DNA of 64,000 nucleotides from Enterobacter sp. RHBSTW-00175 (lineage in GTDB: Bacteria > Pseudomonadota > Gammaproteobacteria > Enterobacterales > Enterobacteriaceae). A program made the translations under genes and the position numbers. The notes beneath the pieces were generated by a model. That model ran no database searches. It was not told the origin of the DNA and saw only the letters and a list, made by a program, of their open reading frames with translations. The stretch is taken from positions 4,340,001 through 4,404,000 of the forward strand of contig NZ_CP055930.1 of NCBI RefSeq assembly GCF_013927005.1. Direction: 5' to 3'. This document shows, piece after piece, positions 47,151 to 56,985 of this stretch; within the stretch, counting starts at the first letter, position 1, and every line of letters starts with the position of its first letter.

Positions 47151-48467
47151 ATGATTTACACAACAGGCACAATTGCGATCAGCGGCAATACACTTACCGG
47201 AACGGGTACAGCCTTTAATGCCGCGGGCTCGCTTATCCGCAACGGATGCACAGTTATCGCGCTGACCAGTCCTGCCCAGGTATTCCAGATTACCGCTATC
47301 GGCGGGGCAACCAGTCTCACCGTGACACCTGCGGCAAGCCCTGCCATCCCTGCGGGGACGAAGTATTCGATTTTGCTTAGCGACAGCCTGAGTGTGGATG
47401 GCCTGGCGCAGGATATTGCTGAAACGTTCACGATGTACCAGCGTTACATGAGCGGTTTCGCTGATGTAATGAACGGTACTACAGACGTCACCATCACGAT
47501 TAACGGCGTAGCTGTCACGGTACCGGGTCAGAAATCACTGGCGAAGAAAGGGGCAAACAGCGACATCACCAGCCTTTCCGGGCTGACTACCGCGCTCAGC
47601 GTTGGCCAGGGTGGTACTGGTGCGAAAACCGCCGCAGATGCCCGCACAAACCTTGGTTTAGGAAGTGCTGCAACTGCTGATGTCCAGACAAGTGCATCAG
47701 ACAGCACGACCGGAAGGGTTATGTTGAATGGTGCATTCGGGTTGGGAGGTGATAGCCTTGCTTATCCCATTGATGACACAGCAAGTCATTCAAGACCAAG
47801 TGGACTCTATAACATTGTTAGTGGCTACATGCCGCAGATCGGCCTCACCGCAGATTTTACCTATCTCATTATTCAGCGAGGGCTTCGGGCAACAAGGATA
47901 TTGCAGTCTTATATCAACCGAAGAACGTTCTTCAGTTACAGCAACGGAGCATCCTGGACCTACCATGAAGCGTATACAACGGGTAATACCACAAAGGCCA
48001 GTGACGGCACGCTCAAGGCCGCATCACCAGTCGCGCGTATCGTGAAGTCGCAGGAAGAAAATCAGCGTGATGATGTAGCCGAAGACGGCTTCTCCTGGTG
48101 TGGTTGCGCCACGGCGAACGAGGAGGCTGAAGGAGTTCACGTAAGCCGCCTCGATGTCGGCGTTTATGTGCTGGCAGGCTCTACCGGTCTGGCATCCTCT
48201 GGCTGGCAACTTCTGCCGCCGATGGATCCGGGCGGAATGGGTGAGCTCGGTATTGTAGAGGCTGAGCAAGGCGATAACGGGGAGCTGACAATCCGCCTGT
48301 TCAAGCGCAAATATATCTTAAGCGACGATGGGGAAATGGTGAAAACGAAGGGGGCTCCAATCGACGTGCCGCTGAACAGCTGGATCGATGTGCGTCTTGA
48401 TATGCCTGAAGACAGCATCTGGAAAATGAAAGTGAATGCTGCCGCGCAGGATGCATCCGGGGATTAA
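47151..48467 (+). CDS. Side tail fibre, expressed version
   Basis: The 438-aa protein has a conserved N-terminal part (IYTTGTIAISGNTLTGTGTA; DGLAQDIAETFTMYQRYMSG), the GGTGAKTAADARTNLGLGSA hinge near residue 165, and a C-terminal part without an S74 domain (VGVYVLAGSTGLASSGWQLL). The hinge contains one of the inverted crossover-like sites (47641-47666), so the C-terminal 270 residues are the exchangeable segment. Confidence 0.87.
   Translation: MIYTTGTIAISGNTLTGTGTAFNAAGSLIRNGCTVIALTSPAQVFQITAIGGATSLTVTPAASPAIPAGTKYSILLSDSLSVDGLAQDIAETFTMYQRYMSGFADVMNGTTDVTITINGVAVTVPGQKSLAKKGANSDITSLSGLTTALSVGQGGTGAKTAADARTNLGLGSAATADVQTSASDSTTGRVMLNGAFGLGGDSLAYPIDDTASHSRPSGLYNIVSGYMPQIGLTADFTYLIIQRGLRATRILQSYINRRTFFSYSNGASWTYHEAYTTGNTTKASDGTLKAASPVARIVKSQEENQRDDVAEDGFSWCGCATANEEAEGVHVSRLDVGVYVLAGSTGLASSGWQLLPPMDPGGMGELGIVEAEQGDNGELTIRLFKRKYILSDDGEMVKTKGAPIDVPLNSWIDVRLDMPEDSIWKMKVNAAAQDASGD
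47641..47666 (+). repeat. Left crossover-like site in the fibre gene
   Basis: Its last 19 bases (47648-47666) match the right site's inverted copy in 18 of 19 positions. The first seven bases (CCCGCAC) depart from the usual TTATCAA of invertase sites, so this half may bind weakly. Confidence 0.65.
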
Positions 48468-49168
48468 AGACTCAAATGCCAGGCAGAGCGATCTGCCTGG
48501 TGAGCAATTTTAGGGTTTCTGTGTATTAAGCAGTTCTTTCAACTCTGCCAGCTCACCCTGCATATGCTGGATAGTCAGGGTCAGTTTTGCGATAGCTGCC
48601 ATTGGGTCAAGGTAGTACATGCCAGAGAGATCATCACTTTCGAGGTCAATCCCGGCAGGCAGGCCCGTACCTTTCACAACCTCGGGGGAGATCTCCTTCA
48701 TGTCGTTAGCGATGAAGCCGAGCTGCCCCGGTTTCTTATCGAGAACGCCCCTGGCTTTCATATCGAAGAGAGCAACCTGCCATCTGCTCACTTCATCTGC
48801 TGCCTTTTCCCGGTCGGTCTGATAGACGATATTCTCTTTCAGCTCCCGGTCCGATGAAGTAACGGTGATCGCACCAACGTCACTGGTGTCGACATAAAGA
48901 CGCATAGCCCCACTGGTCCAGAGCATGTTAAACGCGCTCGCACTGTAACTGCCTTTTGTCCCGGAACGACACTGATAACCGCCTTCAACCTGAAGTATGC
49001 CCGTTCCGCCACCTGTGCCGCCTTTCAGTTCCAGGCTTGTGGTTCCTGATGCCCATAGTCGTGCGGAATAATCATTACTGGTAGAGCCGTAATGAAAATC
49101 GAGGAATGGCGATGCGGCCGATAATTCGATGGAAGAGAAGGTCGGCGAATCAGTACTTCCTAAACCAA
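47653..49168. other. Predicted invertible tail-fibre segment
   Basis: Two inverted crossover-like sites (47641-47666 and 49155-49180) bound about 1.5 kb holding the fibre's C-terminal half and an oppositely oriented alternative half. The crossover keeps frame: AAC-TT-GGT-TTA-GGA-AGT encodes N-(L/V)-G-L-G-S on both sides. A Pin-family invertase gene lies immediately outside at 49245. The plan is that of Mu, P1 and e14 fibre switches. Confidence 0.72.
48479..48500. terminator. Hairpin between convergent fibre ends
   Basis: CCAGGCAG-AGCGAT-CTGCCTGG, 8-bp stem between the stop codons of the two opposed fibre frames. Confidence 0.72.
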
Positions 49169-49250
49169 CGTTTTTGATAATGCCTTTTGAAGTTGCATCC
49201 GATAACGTCACCGGGATTGTTTGAATAAAAAGGTGACTGGAAACATGCAA
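48510..49250 (-). CDS. Silent alternative tail-fibre C-terminal segment with S74 chaperone
   Basis: The 246-aa leftward frame has no proper start; its ATG overlaps the invertase gene and has no ribosome site, so it should be read only when inverted next to the fibre N terminus. After the site it encodes STDSPTFSSIELSAASPFLD, then a peptidase S74 intramolecular chaperone (SSDRELKENIVYQTDREKAA; GQLGFIANDMKEISPEVV). The Ser-Asp pair of the S74 autocleavage motif is present (TSSDRELKENI). Inversion would replace the current C terminus with this one. Confidence 0.82.
   Translation of the reverse strand: MHVSSHLFIQTIPVTLSDATSKGIIKNVGLGSTDSPTFSSIELSAASPFLDFHYGSTSNDYSARLWASGTTSLELKGGTGGGTGILQVEGGYQCRSGTKGSYSASAFNMLWTSGAMRLYVDTSDVGAITVTSSDRELKENIVYQTDREKAADEVSRWQVALFDMKARGVLDKKPGQLGFIANDMKEISPEVVKGTGLPAGIDLESDDLSGMYYLDPMAAIAKLTLTIQHMQGELAELKELLNTQKP
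49155..49180 (-). repeat. Right crossover-like site, inverted
   Basis: Read leftward it starts TTATCAAAAACGTTGGTTTA then GGAAGT, closely resembling the Hin/Gin/Pin recombination site pattern. It lies 65 bp from the invertase start. Confidence 0.77.
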
Positions 49251-49817
49251 ATAGGATATGTCAGGGTGTCAACAAATGACCAGAACACGGATCTTCAGCG
49301 ACAGGCGCTTGAACGCACAGGATGTGAACAGATTTTCGAAGAAAAAATGAGTGGAACAGTGGCGAACAGACCAGCACTGAGAAAGCTCCTCAAAGCTCTT
49401 AATGAGGGGGACACGCTGGTGGTCTGGAAACTCGACCGTCTCGGCCGCAGTATGCGCAATCTGGTATTGCTCGTGGATGAACTGCGCCTGCGTGGGATCC
49501 ACTTCAAGAGCCTCACAGACAGCATTGATACCTCAAGCCCGATGGGGCGTTTCATTTTTCATATTATGTCAGCTCTCGCAGAAATGGAGAGGGAGCTGAT
49601 AGTGGAACGCACCCGGGCAGGTTTGGCGGCTGCGAGGGAAAAAGGGCGGGTCGGCGGTAGACGTCCGAAGTTAACAGCTGAGCAATGGGCTCAGGCCGGG
49701 AGGCTCATCGCAAATGGTACAGACAGAAAGCAGGTTGCGATCATCTACGATGTTGCAGTGTGCACGCTGTATAAAAAATTCCCAGTAGGTACATCACTTC
49801 TAAATGAGTTCGGTTAA
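49245..49817 (+). CDS. Serine site-specific invertase, Pin/Gin family
   Basis: The 190-aa protein has the resolvase catalytic domain: GYVRVSTNDQNTDLQ with the nucleophile Ser near position 9, VVWKLDRLGRSMRNL, and ALAEMERELIVERTRAGL, and a C-terminal HTH (NGTDRKQVAIIYDVAVCTLY). It matches Pin/Gin/Cin in length and sequence. Start ATG 49245. It is located beside the inverted fibre cassette, as invertases always are. A Fis-type enhancer could not be identified by eye. Confidence 0.9.
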   Translation: MQIGYVRVSTNDQNTDLQRQALERTGCEQIFEEKMSGTVANRPALRKLLKALNEGDTLVVWKLDRLGRSMRNLVLLVDELRLRGIHFKSLTDSIDTSSPMGRFIFHIMSALAEMERELIVERTRAGLAAAREKGRVGGRRPKLTAEQWAQAGRLIANGTDRKQVAIIYDVAVCTLYKKFPVGTSLLNEFG

Positions 49818-50046
49818 GAATGTATTTGGGGGCAAATTTGGGGGCAAAATTTGGTTCAGGGGCATGGAAAGGGGCAGGGTAATTTCCGTTATTCTCTAAT
49901 ATTCTCCGATAGAGAATGAGCTAATCCATTGGATTACATGTAAAATTATGATTAACAAAAGATAACTTGAGATGAGCTCTTATCTGGCTACTATTAAAAG
50001 CCGGACGTTAAATCTACCCAACCACGGGATAAACTGAGGGGATGCT
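49818..50046. other. Probable right attachment junction between prophage and btuE
   Basis: No gene. Contains two tandem copies of TTTGGGGGCAAA (49825-49836, 49837-49848) and then ATTCTCT (49891), ATTCTCC (49901) and the inverted AGAGAAT (49911), spaced by 10 bp. Repeats of this kind are expected at integrase arm and core sites. Host sequence probably begins after about 49920, just ahead of the btuE promoter. The exact core cannot be set without the left end. Confidence 0.55.
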
Positions 50047-50598
50047 ATGCAGTACGATATTCTGAATACCGAAGTGACCACCATTGACGGCGAAAAGACA
50101 ACGCTTGAGGGCTACAAGGGCAAAGTTTTGCTGCTGGTGAATGTGGCCTCTAAATGTGGCCTGACGCCGCAGTACGAGCAGCTTGAAGCGCTGCAAAAAA
50201 ACTGGGAGAACGAAGGCTTTACCGTGCTTGGGTTCCCTTGCAATCAGTTCTTGGGGCAGGAGCCGGGCAGCGAAGAAGAGATCAAAACATTTTGCAGTAC
50301 CACCTATGGTGTGACCTTCCCGCTGTTCAGCAAGATTGATGTCAATGGCGAGCACCGTCATCCTCTGTATGAAAAACTGGTTTCTGCTGCACCGACCGCA
50401 GTTGCCCCGCAGGGCAGTGGTTTCTACGAGCGTATGGCCAGTAAAGGACGTGCGCCGCTCTACCCGGACGATATCCTGTGGAACTTTGAAAAATTCCTGA
50501 TAGGCCGTGATGGAGAGGTTGTACAGCGTTTCTCACCGGATATGACGCCGGAAGACGCCGTAGTGACTGACGCGATTAAAAAGGCGCTGGCTCACTAA
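50047..50598 (+). CDS. btuE: Glutathione peroxidase family protein BtuE
   Basis: The 183-aa thioredoxin-fold peroxidase has the peroxidatic Cys motif [18 protein letters not shown] (Cys37), [13 protein letters not shown] with Gln, and the terminal [14 protein letters not shown] with Trp, the GPx catalytic set with Cys in place of selenocysteine. It reduces lipid and hydrogen peroxides in the cytoplasm or periplasm. In E. coli the gene follows btuC; here btuC is not found next to it, and the prophage takes that place. The stop overlaps the btuD start. Confidence 0.93.
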   Translation: MQYDILNTEVTTIDGEKTTLEGYKGKVLLLVNVASKCGLTPQYEQLEALQKNWENEGFTVLGFPCNQFLGQEPGSEEEIKTFCSTTYGVTFPLFSKIDVNGEHRHPLYEKLVSAAPTAVAPQGSGFYERMASKGRAPLYPDDILWNFEKFLIGRDGEVVQRFSPDMTPEDAVVTDAIKKALAH

Positions 50599-51353
50599 TG
50601 ACCTTGCTGATGCAGCTTACGGATGTGGCTGAAAAAGGACGTCTTGAGCCGATGAGCGCTGCAATCAATGCAGGAGAGATCCTGCATCTTGTGGGGCCGA
50701 ATGGCGCAGGAAAGAGCACGCTGCTGGCGCGCATCGCGGGGCTGACCAGCGGACAAGGCGAGATAACCCTGCTGGGGCACTCTCTTGCCGAATGGTCACC
50801 TGTGTCACTGGCGCACCGGCGGGGTTATTTAGTGCAACAGCAGGTCCCGCCGTTTGCGATGCCGGTCTGGCACTATCTTACGCTGCATCTGCATGATAAA
50901 AGCCACACAGCGCTTCTCGAAGAGGTGGCGGCGGCATTGGGCTTAGAGGACAAACTGTCGCGAAATGCCAGCCAGCTTTCTGGCGGCGAGTGGCAACGTG
51001 TGCGTCTGGCGGCCGTTATTCTTCAAATCCATCCGGCAGGCAATCCTCATGGATGTTTGCTGTTGCTGGACGAGCCAATGAGCGGCCTGGATGTCGCTCA
51101 ACAGGCTGCGCTCGACAACATCCTGAGCTCACTTTCCCGTGCGGGTATCGCTGTGATCATGAGCAGCCACGACCTGAACCATACGCTACGCCATGCCCAC
51201 CGTGTATGGCTGCTGGCTCGGGGGAAAATGATTGCCAGCGGCGCGCGGGATAGCGTACTGACGCCTCCTCATCTGGCCAGCGCCTATAACATGCATTTTC
51301 GCAGACTGGATATCGAAGGACATAAGATGCTGATTTCCACGACTCAGGAGTAA
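50598..51353 (+). CDS. btuD: Vitamin B12 ABC transporter ATP-binding protein BtuD
   Basis: The 251-aa ATPase has Walker A GPNGAGKS, the ABC signature [12 protein letters not shown], Walker [13 protein letters not shown] and the switch His in [11 protein letters not shown]. BtuD powers BtuC2D2-F import of cobalamin through the inner membrane. It starts at the last base of btuE and would depend on a transcript starting upstream of btuE. The permease gene btuC is outside this window or separated by the prophage. Confidence 0.93.
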   Translation: MTLLMQLTDVAEKGRLEPMSAAINAGEILHLVGPNGAGKSTLLARIAGLTSGQGEITLLGHSLAEWSPVSLAHRRGYLVQQQVPPFAMPVWHYLTLHLHDKSHTALLEEVAAALGLEDKLSRNASQLSGGEWQRVRLAAVILQIHPAGNPHGCLLLLDEPMSGLDVAQQAALDNILSSLSRAGIAVIMSSHDLNHTLRHAHRVWLLARGKMIASGARDSVLTPPHLASAYNMHFRRLDIEGHKMLISTTQE

Positions 51354-51426
51354 CCGTTTCTTGCGCGGTTGCACAATTGCACGCTAAATTACGAAAAGAA
51401 CAATAAAAGCAGAGGATTCGTCTGAA

Positions 51427-51891
51427 ATGCGATTCTGGTTTCTCCTTGCAGCGGCGTTATTTCTTGCGGGATGCAGTAGCCATCGAGCACCGCCACCAAA
51501 TGCGCGATTGTCTGATTCCATTACGGTCATTGCCAGCCTTAACGATCAGCTGAGCAACTGGCGCGGTACGCCGTATCGTTACGGTGGGATGAGCCGTGGT
51601 GGTGTGGATTGCTCGGGTTTTGTGCTCATGACGTTTCGCGATAAGTTTGATTTACAGCTGCCACGTGAAACGCGTAAACAGGCTGAAATCGGCACTGAAA
51701 TTGATAAGGACGATTTACTGCCTGGCGACCTCGTATTTTTCAAAACAGGCTCGGGTGAAAGCGGCCTTCATGTTGGCATTTATGATACGGATAACCAGTT
51801 CATTCATGCCTCAACCAGTCGCGGGGTGATGCGTTCATCTCTCGATAATGTTTACTGGCGCAAAAATTTCTGGCAAGCCAGGCGTATTTAG
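51427..51891 (+). CDS. nlpC: NlpC lipoprotein, NlpC/P60 endopeptidase
   Basis: The 154-aa protein has a lipoprotein signal (RFWFLLAAALFLAGC, Cys16, Ser at +2 for outer membrane) and an NlpC/P60 domain with catalytic Cys in GGVDCSGFV, His in GLHVGIYD and a third polar residue near FIHAS. It probably cuts murein peptides. Gene order matches E. coli. Confidence 0.93.
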   Translation: MRFWFLLAAALFLAGCSSHRAPPPNARLSDSITVIASLNDQLSNWRGTPYRYGGMSRGGVDCSGFVLMTFRDKFDLQLPRETRKQAEIGTEIDKDDLLPGDLVFFKTGSGESGLHVGIYDTDNQFIHASTSRGVMRSSLDNVYWRKNFWQARRI

Positions 51892-52185
51892 CAACGTTGA
51901 ACATGTCAGTTTCCTGGCGCGCACTGGCTAAAAAAACGCGCCTGAGTTTCAGATATATGTTGATTAAAGTTAAATTCATGCCGAATTAATTATGTCTGTA
52001 TGTGTCTGTTTTATCTAAAACTGGCTATTAACGAGTAACCAGGATAAGATTATTTTAGATTCAGGGATAAATCTGAAAATTAATACGGAACTAATGAAAT
52101 TAATCTTATTAAAATCAATACAGTGGAATTGTGTCAGCAATTGCTCCAGGATGTCCTCTATCATCTTTAAAGCGGGGCGAGCGCA
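51892..52185. other. Intergenic region before ydiV
   Basis: 294 bp, AT-rich, no gene seen. Holds the nlpC end and the ydiV promoter. A weak GC hairpin around GGCGCGCACTGG..AACGCGCC near 51916-51942 may be a terminator remnant. Confidence 0.4.
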
Positions 52186-52896
52186 ATGATTATCACGTTA
52201 GATAATGCTTACCAGTCTGATTTTTTACTTTGCCCTGCACGTAATAGTGCCGGGGAACTTAAAGCTTTAGAAATTATGGTTAACTTTGTTGGCGTGGATA
52301 CAAACGTACGAATCCCCACTGAACTTGTTATCCCACATCTTTCACCTACGGAAGAGCTCGCGCTGTTTCAGGAAAAACTGCAACTGCTCGCGACATGCAA
52401 ACTGTTCTTTATTCAGCATCAACTTATTGCATGGATTAATATTACACCTGCAATTGTTGAGTTTTTATTAACAAATGAAAACGCTGTTTCAATAATCGAA
52501 CGTTTCCCATTTCTGGAGTTTACCGTTAATGAGAATTATCCGGGTTTAAATAACGGGAAGGACGATCTGGAGATGGCAAGGATGGCGATCCGTTATCCGC
52601 TGGCGCTGGCCAATTTTGGTGCCGGGGCCGCTTCGCTGAAGCCTGTTTATGACGGTTTGTTTAAACGTGTGATCATCGACAGAAGCTTTATTCAACAGCG
52701 TGTAACCGAGTTGTCATTTGAGCCATTTATGCGTGCGATCCTCTGGCAAATAACACCACACTGCAAGTCGGTGATTGTGGCAGGTATCGATGACCACGGA
52801 ACATTGCAGCGCGTGATGCCATTTGAGTTCGGCGCAATGCTGGGCGCACTCTGGCCTGCAGTCACGGCGGAACAAGTCACCCAGCTTGTTCAGTGA
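52186..52896 (+). CDS. ydiV: EAL-like anti-FlhDC factor YdiV (RflP)
   Basis: The 236-aa EAL-fold protein has lost the EAL catalytic motif: the segment [12 protein letters not shown] holds ALE where active enzymes have EAL in a metal-binding setting, and the other acidic residues are also changed. YdiV binds FlhD and blocks flagellar gene expression. Start ATG 52186 behind GCGGGGCGAG. Position between nlpC and selO is as in E. coli and Salmonella. Confidence 0.88.
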   Translation: MIITLDNAYQSDFLLCPARNSAGELKALEIMVNFVGVDTNVRIPTELVIPHLSPTEELALFQEKLQLLATCKLFFIQHQLIAWINITPAIVEFLLTNENAVSIIERFPFLEFTVNENYPGLNNGKDDLEMARMAIRYPLALANFGAGAASLKPVYDGLFKRVIIDRSFIQQRVTELSFEPFMRAILWQITPHCKSVIVAGIDDHGTLQRVMPFEFGAMLGALWPAVTAEQVTQLVQ

Positions 52897-52960
52897 TAAC
52901 CCTTGTTTTCGCCCGTGTTTAAGTCCAGGTAAACCCTCTACACTAAAAGCAGGAGGACTT

Positions 52961-54403
52961 ATGACCCTGTCTTTTACTGCACACTGGCATGACGAGTTGC
53001 CCGGCTTTTATACCGCGCTCAATCCAACCCCATTACAAAATGCCCGATTGATCTGGCATAACGACCTGCTTGCCGATACGTTGGGCGTTCCGGCTGCGTT
53101 ATTCCAGCCTTCCGAAAGTGCTGGCGTCTGGGGCGGCGAAACGCTGCTCCCAGGCATGAAACCCCTGGCCCAGGTTTACAGCGGACACCAGTTTGGCGTC
53201 TGGGCGGGTCAGTTGGGTGATGGCAGAGGCATTTTGCTGGGTGAACAACAACTTCCCGACGGACAATCATTCGACTGGCATCTGAAAGGTGCGGGTCTTA
53301 CCCCGTATTCCCGGATGGGCGATGGCCGCGCGGTGCTGCGCTCAACCATTCGCGAGTGTCTGGCGTCGGAAGCGATGCACGCGTTGGGGATCCCCACCAC
53401 ACGGGCATTATCAATCGTGACTAGCGACACGCCTGTCGCGCGAGAAACGATGGAGCAGGGGGCGATGCTGATGCGCGTTGCGCAAAGCCACCTGCGTTTT
53501 GGCCATTTCGAACATTTCTATTATCGTCGTGAGCCGGACAAGGTCCGCCAGCTTGCTGATTACGCCATTCGCCGCCACTGGCCCGCATTGCAGGACGAGG
53601 AGGATAAATACCGCCTCTGGTTCTGTGATGTGGTGGCGCGCACCGCGTCGATGATCGCCCGCTGGCAAAGCGTGGGGTTTGCGCATGGCGTGATGAATAC
53701 CGATAACATGTCCATCCTGGGGCTGACCTTTGACTATGGCCCGTACGGCTTCCTTGATGATTATCAGCCGGGTTATATCTGTAACCACTCCGATTACCAG
53801 GGGCGATACAGCTTCGACAACCAGCCGGCGGTAGGGCTGTGGAATTTGCAGCGCCTTGCGCAATCCTTATCACCGTTTATCGATGTTGATGCCCTCAACG
53901 ATGCGCTCGATACCTATCAGGAGGTTCTGCTGCGCGAATACGGGGTATTAATGCGCGGGAAACTGGGGCTGGTAACACAAGAGAAGGGCGACAACGACAT
54001 CCTGAACGGGCTTTTCTCGCTGATGGCGCATGAGGGCAGTGATTACACCCGTACCTTCCGGATGCTGGGCCAGACGGAGCAGCACAGCAGCGCTTCTGTG
54101 CTGCGCGATGAGTTCATCGACCGCCTGGCCTTTGATGACTGGTACCGGCAGTATCGTGAGCGTTTGCAGCGCGATAATGTGGATGATGCAACCCGTCAGG
54201 CGCAAATGAATGCGGCTAACCCGGCGATGGTCTTGCGCAACTGGCTGGCGCAGCGGGCGATTGAACAGGCAGAGCAGGGCGAATACGCGGAGCTGCATCG
54301 GTTGCACTCGGCGTTGCGTACACCTTTTGCCGACAGGGATGATGATTATGTCAGCCGCCCACCTGACTGGGGCAAGCGGCTGGAAGTCAGTTGCTCAAGC
54401 TAA
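52961..54403 (+). CDS. selO: Protein adenylyltransferase SelO (YdiU)
   Basis: The 480-aa pseudokinase transfers AMP to Ser, Thr or Tyr of proteins. Visible signs: [40 protein letters not shown] and the [20 protein letters not shown] motif (catalytic-loop Asn/Asp), ending LEVSCSS with the conserved Cys near the C terminus. Start ATG 52961 behind AGGAGG; the ORF extending upstream into ydiV is rejected. Confidence 0.93.
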   Translation: MTLSFTAHWHDELPGFYTALNPTPLQNARLIWHNDLLADTLGVPAALFQPSESAGVWGGETLLPGMKPLAQVYSGHQFGVWAGQLGDGRGILLGEQQLPDGQSFDWHLKGAGLTPYSRMGDGRAVLRSTIRECLASEAMHALGIPTTRALSIVTSDTPVARETMEQGAMLMRVAQSHLRFGHFEHFYYRREPDKVRQLADYAIRRHWPALQDEEDKYRLWFCDVVARTASMIARWQSVGFAHGVMNTDNMSILGLTFDYGPYGFLDDYQPGYICNHSDYQGRYSFDNQPAVGLWNLQRLAQSLSPFIDVDALNDALDTYQEVLLREYGVLMRGKLGLVTQEKGDNDILNGLFSLMAHEGSDYTRTFRMLGQTEQHSSASVLRDEFIDRLAFDDWYRQYRERLQRDNVDDATRQAQMNAANPAMVLRNWLAQRAIEQAEQGEYAELHRLHSALRTPFADRDDDYVSRPPDWGKRLEVSCSS

Positions 54404-55179
54404 GGGGCGAGAAAAACCTGCGGTGCGTGGTGAGCCGGATGCTTGCCGACGTGAACCTGCGCGCCATACCAGCGCGCCAGCGTGTCGGCCTGCAAGACCA
54501 GTTCCGGCGTGCCGTGGGAAACTATCTGCCCGTTATGTAATAACACGACCCGATCCGCCCACAGCGCGGCGAGATTCAGGTCGTGCAGAACAACACAAAC
54601 GTGTAATTTTCCCCGGCCGGTTAAGGTTTTCAACAGACGCAGCAGGTGCTGCTGGTGGTAAAGATCCAGCGCCGAGGTTGGCTCATCCAGAAACAGCCAG
54701 CCGCCTGGCTCGTCGTCACACCACAACTGCGCCAGCGCGCGGGCAAGCTGCACGCGCTGCTGTTCTCCCCCTGACAACGCTGCGAACTGCCGCCCGGTGA
54801 GCGGTAAACAACCCGTTATCTGCATCACCTCACGCACCAGCGCTGCTTCAGGATGACGTGTCCAGGGCGCGCGCCCCATTCCCACTACGGCTTCTACAGG
54901 CCAGTCAAAGCCAAGCTGTGTCTGCTGTCGCATCACTGCCCGGCGACGCGATAATGTTTCCGGGTGCCATGCGTGAAGGGGTTTTCCGGCCAGTAAGCAT
55001 TGCCCGCTTGTAGGTTTGAGATAACCCGTGAGCAGGCGCAATAACGTCGATTTCCCTGCACCGTTAGGGCCAATCAGCGCCACCAGCTCACCCCGGGGTA
55101 ACGAAAGGGATACGTCATTAATCAGGGTGCGGTGAGGCACGCTGAAGGTGAGATTTTCAGCGCTAAAACAATCAGCCAT
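54400..55179 (-). CDS. hmuV: Haem ABC transporter ATPase HmuV
   Basis: The 259-aa ATPase starts [18 protein letters not shown], with Walker [11 protein letters not shown], signature [12 protein letters not shown], Walker [12 protein letters not shown] and a switch His in [11 protein letters not shown]. It overlaps hmuU by 8 bp and the selO end by 4 bp (convergent). It drives haem import with HmuU and HmuT. Confidence 0.93.
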   Translation of the reverse strand: MADCFSAENLTFSVPHRTLINDVSLSLPRGELVALIGPNGAGKSTLLRLLTGYLKPTSGQCLLAGKPLHAWHPETLSRRRAVMRQQTQLGFDWPVEAVVGMGRAPWTRHPEAALVREVMQITGCLPLTGRQFAALSGGEQQRVQLARALAQLWCDDEPGGWLFLDEPTSALDLYHQQHLLRLLKTLTGRGKLHVCVVLHDLNLAALWADRVVLLHNGQIVSHGTPELVLQADTLARWYGAQVHVGKHPAHHAPQVFLAP

Positions 55180-56164
55180 GCTGGCCTCCCCGACGGAAAA
55201 TAAGCCACAGGAACCAGGGCGCGCCAAGAATGCTGGTCAGTAGCCCAACCGGCATTTCCGCCGGAGCAACCAGGGTTCGCGCAACCGTATCGGCAATCAA
55301 CAGTAAAAATGCCCCTGCCAGCACGGAACCGGGGATCACCGCCCGGTGATCGGCGCCGAGCCACATTCGAATCAGATGCGGCACCACCAGCCCGACAAAG
55401 CCGATAACGCCACTGATGGCAACGGCCGCAGCCACCAGCAACGCGCTGCACAGCAGTAAAACGCGCTGAACGACCTTCACATCGACCCCGAGATAATGCG
55501 CCTCTTCTTCACCCAGTTGCAGCAGATTGAGCGCAGTCGCAAGGCGCCAGATAATCCATACCGTGGGTACCATCAGCGAGGTCACGGCCAGAAGCGTTGA
55601 CCACTGGGCCTGCCCAAGGCTGCCCATTCCCCACAACGACAGCTGGCGAAGCTGGGCATCGTTACTGATCCAGGAAAGTACCCCCACCGCCGCGCCGCAC
55701 AGCGCGTTGATGGCAATGCCCACCAGCAGCAGCCGCGACAGTGAGCTTTCCCGCTGCTGACTGAGCAGGAAAATCACCACGGTTGCCGCCAGCGCACCGA
55801 GAAATGCCGCGAGCATGGGCGCGTATAACATCACCAGGGCCGGCAGTGAAAGCGGGATAACCACCCACAGCGCAACGGCCAGCGCAGCACCACTGCTGAT
55901 CCCAAGCAGGCCCGGGTCAGCAAGTGGATTGCGAAAAAGCCCCTGCATCACACAGCCCGCCAGCGCCAGCGAACCACCAATCACCAGTGCCAGCAGCACG
56001 CGGGGCAGACGGATGGTAAGCCAGATCTGACGAAGCGCGTCATCGCTGTTATTCCACAGCAGGCTTACCGGCAGACGCAACGCGCCAAAACCGGTTGCCA
56101 GAAGCGTCATCACCAGCAGCGCCATGGCCAGCATACACAGTGCGAGTGTGATACGCCGGGTCAT
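55172..56164 (-). CDS. hmuU: Haem ABC transporter permease HmuU
   Basis: The 330-aa FecCD-type permease has about ten membrane helices, with RLPRVLLALVIGGSLALAGC near residue 52 and the VVPHLIRMWLGADHRAVIPG segment (coupling helix region near residues 265-285). It overlaps hmuT by one base and hmuV by eight, so the genes are coupled. Confidence 0.92.
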   Translation of the reverse strand: MTRRITLALCMLAMALLVMTLLATGFGALRLPVSLLWNNSDDALRQIWLTIRLPRVLLALVIGGSLALAGCVMQGLFRNPLADPGLLGISSGAALAVALWVVIPLSLPALVMLYAPMLAAFLGALAATVVIFLLSQQRESSLSRLLLVGIAINALCGAAVGVLSWISNDAQLRQLSLWGMGSLGQAQWSTLLAVTSLMVPTVWIIWRLATALNLLQLGEEEAHYLGVDVKVVQRVLLLCSALLVAAAVAISGVIGFVGLVVPHLIRMWLGADHRAVIPGSVLAGAFLLLIADTVARTLVAPAEMPVGLLTSILGAPWFLWLIFRRGGQHG

Positions 56165-56985
56165 CAGGGCAGTAGCTCTGCTTTAGTGCGCAACTGCTGA
56201 ATGGCCTGTGGCGTGCGCACGCTGAAGCCCAGCAGCGCCATATCATCAATAGCCAGCACCTGCTTGTTACGCCCTGCCGGTGTTTGCGCCAGACCTGGCA
56301 GCTTCCACAGATTCTCTTCACCGCCGAGCGCTTTCACGCCGTCTTGCGAAATAACAACCAGATCGGGCTGGCTTGCGATAACCCCTTCCTGAGAGAGTGG
56401 CTGATAGCGGGTGAAGCCCTGCATGGCATTCTGCAACCCTGCGGCGCGAATGGCGGCATCGGCCCCGGTCTGTTGTCCTGCCGCCATTGCGGTCATGCCG
56501 CCATGGTTGAGGATAAACAGCACACGCGTGTTAAGCGGTGTCGTGGGCAGTGCCGCTAACGCCTGACGCAGCTTGCCGCGCAGGATCTCGCCCTGCGCCT
56601 GCTGGTGAGTGGCTTGCGCAATCACCCGGACTTTTTCATCAATCACGCTCAGGTCATTGCTGCCGGGTACGGTGACGACTTTCACATGGCTTTGTTCGAC
56701 CTGCTCTAAGGCAAGAGAAGGCTGTGCCTGCGCGCTTGCCAGCACCAGCGTCGGGCGCATGGATAAAATCCCTTCGGCATTAAGCTGGCGCAAATACCCC
56801 ACATCCGGCAGGTCGTTTGCCGCCTGCGGCCACTGGCTGGTGCTGTCGCGTGCGACCAGCGACGATTGCGCACCCAGCGCATAGACAATCTCCGTGACAT
56901 CGCCGCCGAGCGTGACCACTCTCTCAGGCGTGGCGGCAAACGCTACCAGCGGTAAGGCGCTGAGCAGGGCGAACCATTTTTTCAT
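56164..56985 (-). CDS. hmuT: Periplasmic haem-binding protein HmuT
   Basis: The 273-aa protein has a signal peptide ([17 protein letters not shown]) and a type III substrate-binding fold: [20 protein letters not shown], the [20 protein letters not shown] segment with the conserved Tyr for haem, and the ending [12 protein letters not shown]. It hands haem to HmuUV. Overlaps hmuS by four bases. Confidence 0.92.
   Translation of the reverse strand: MKKWFALLSALPLVAFAATPERVVTLGGDVTEIVYALGAQSSLVARDSTSQWPQAANDLPDVGYLRQLNAEGILSMRPTLVLASAQAQPSLALEQVEQSHVKVVTVPGSNDLSVIDEKVRVIAQATHQQAQGEILRGKLRQALAALPTTPLNTRVLFILNHGGMTAMAAGQQTGADAAIRAAGLQNAMQGFTRYQPLSQEGVIASQPDLVVISQDGVKALGGEENLWKLPGLAQTPAGRNKQVLAIDDMALLGFSVRTPQAIQQLRTKAELLP

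Noticed and set aside
47151..49817. Diversity-generating retroelement for the fibre
   Set aside because: No reverse transcriptase and no template/variable repeat pair; the arrangement is explained by inversion.
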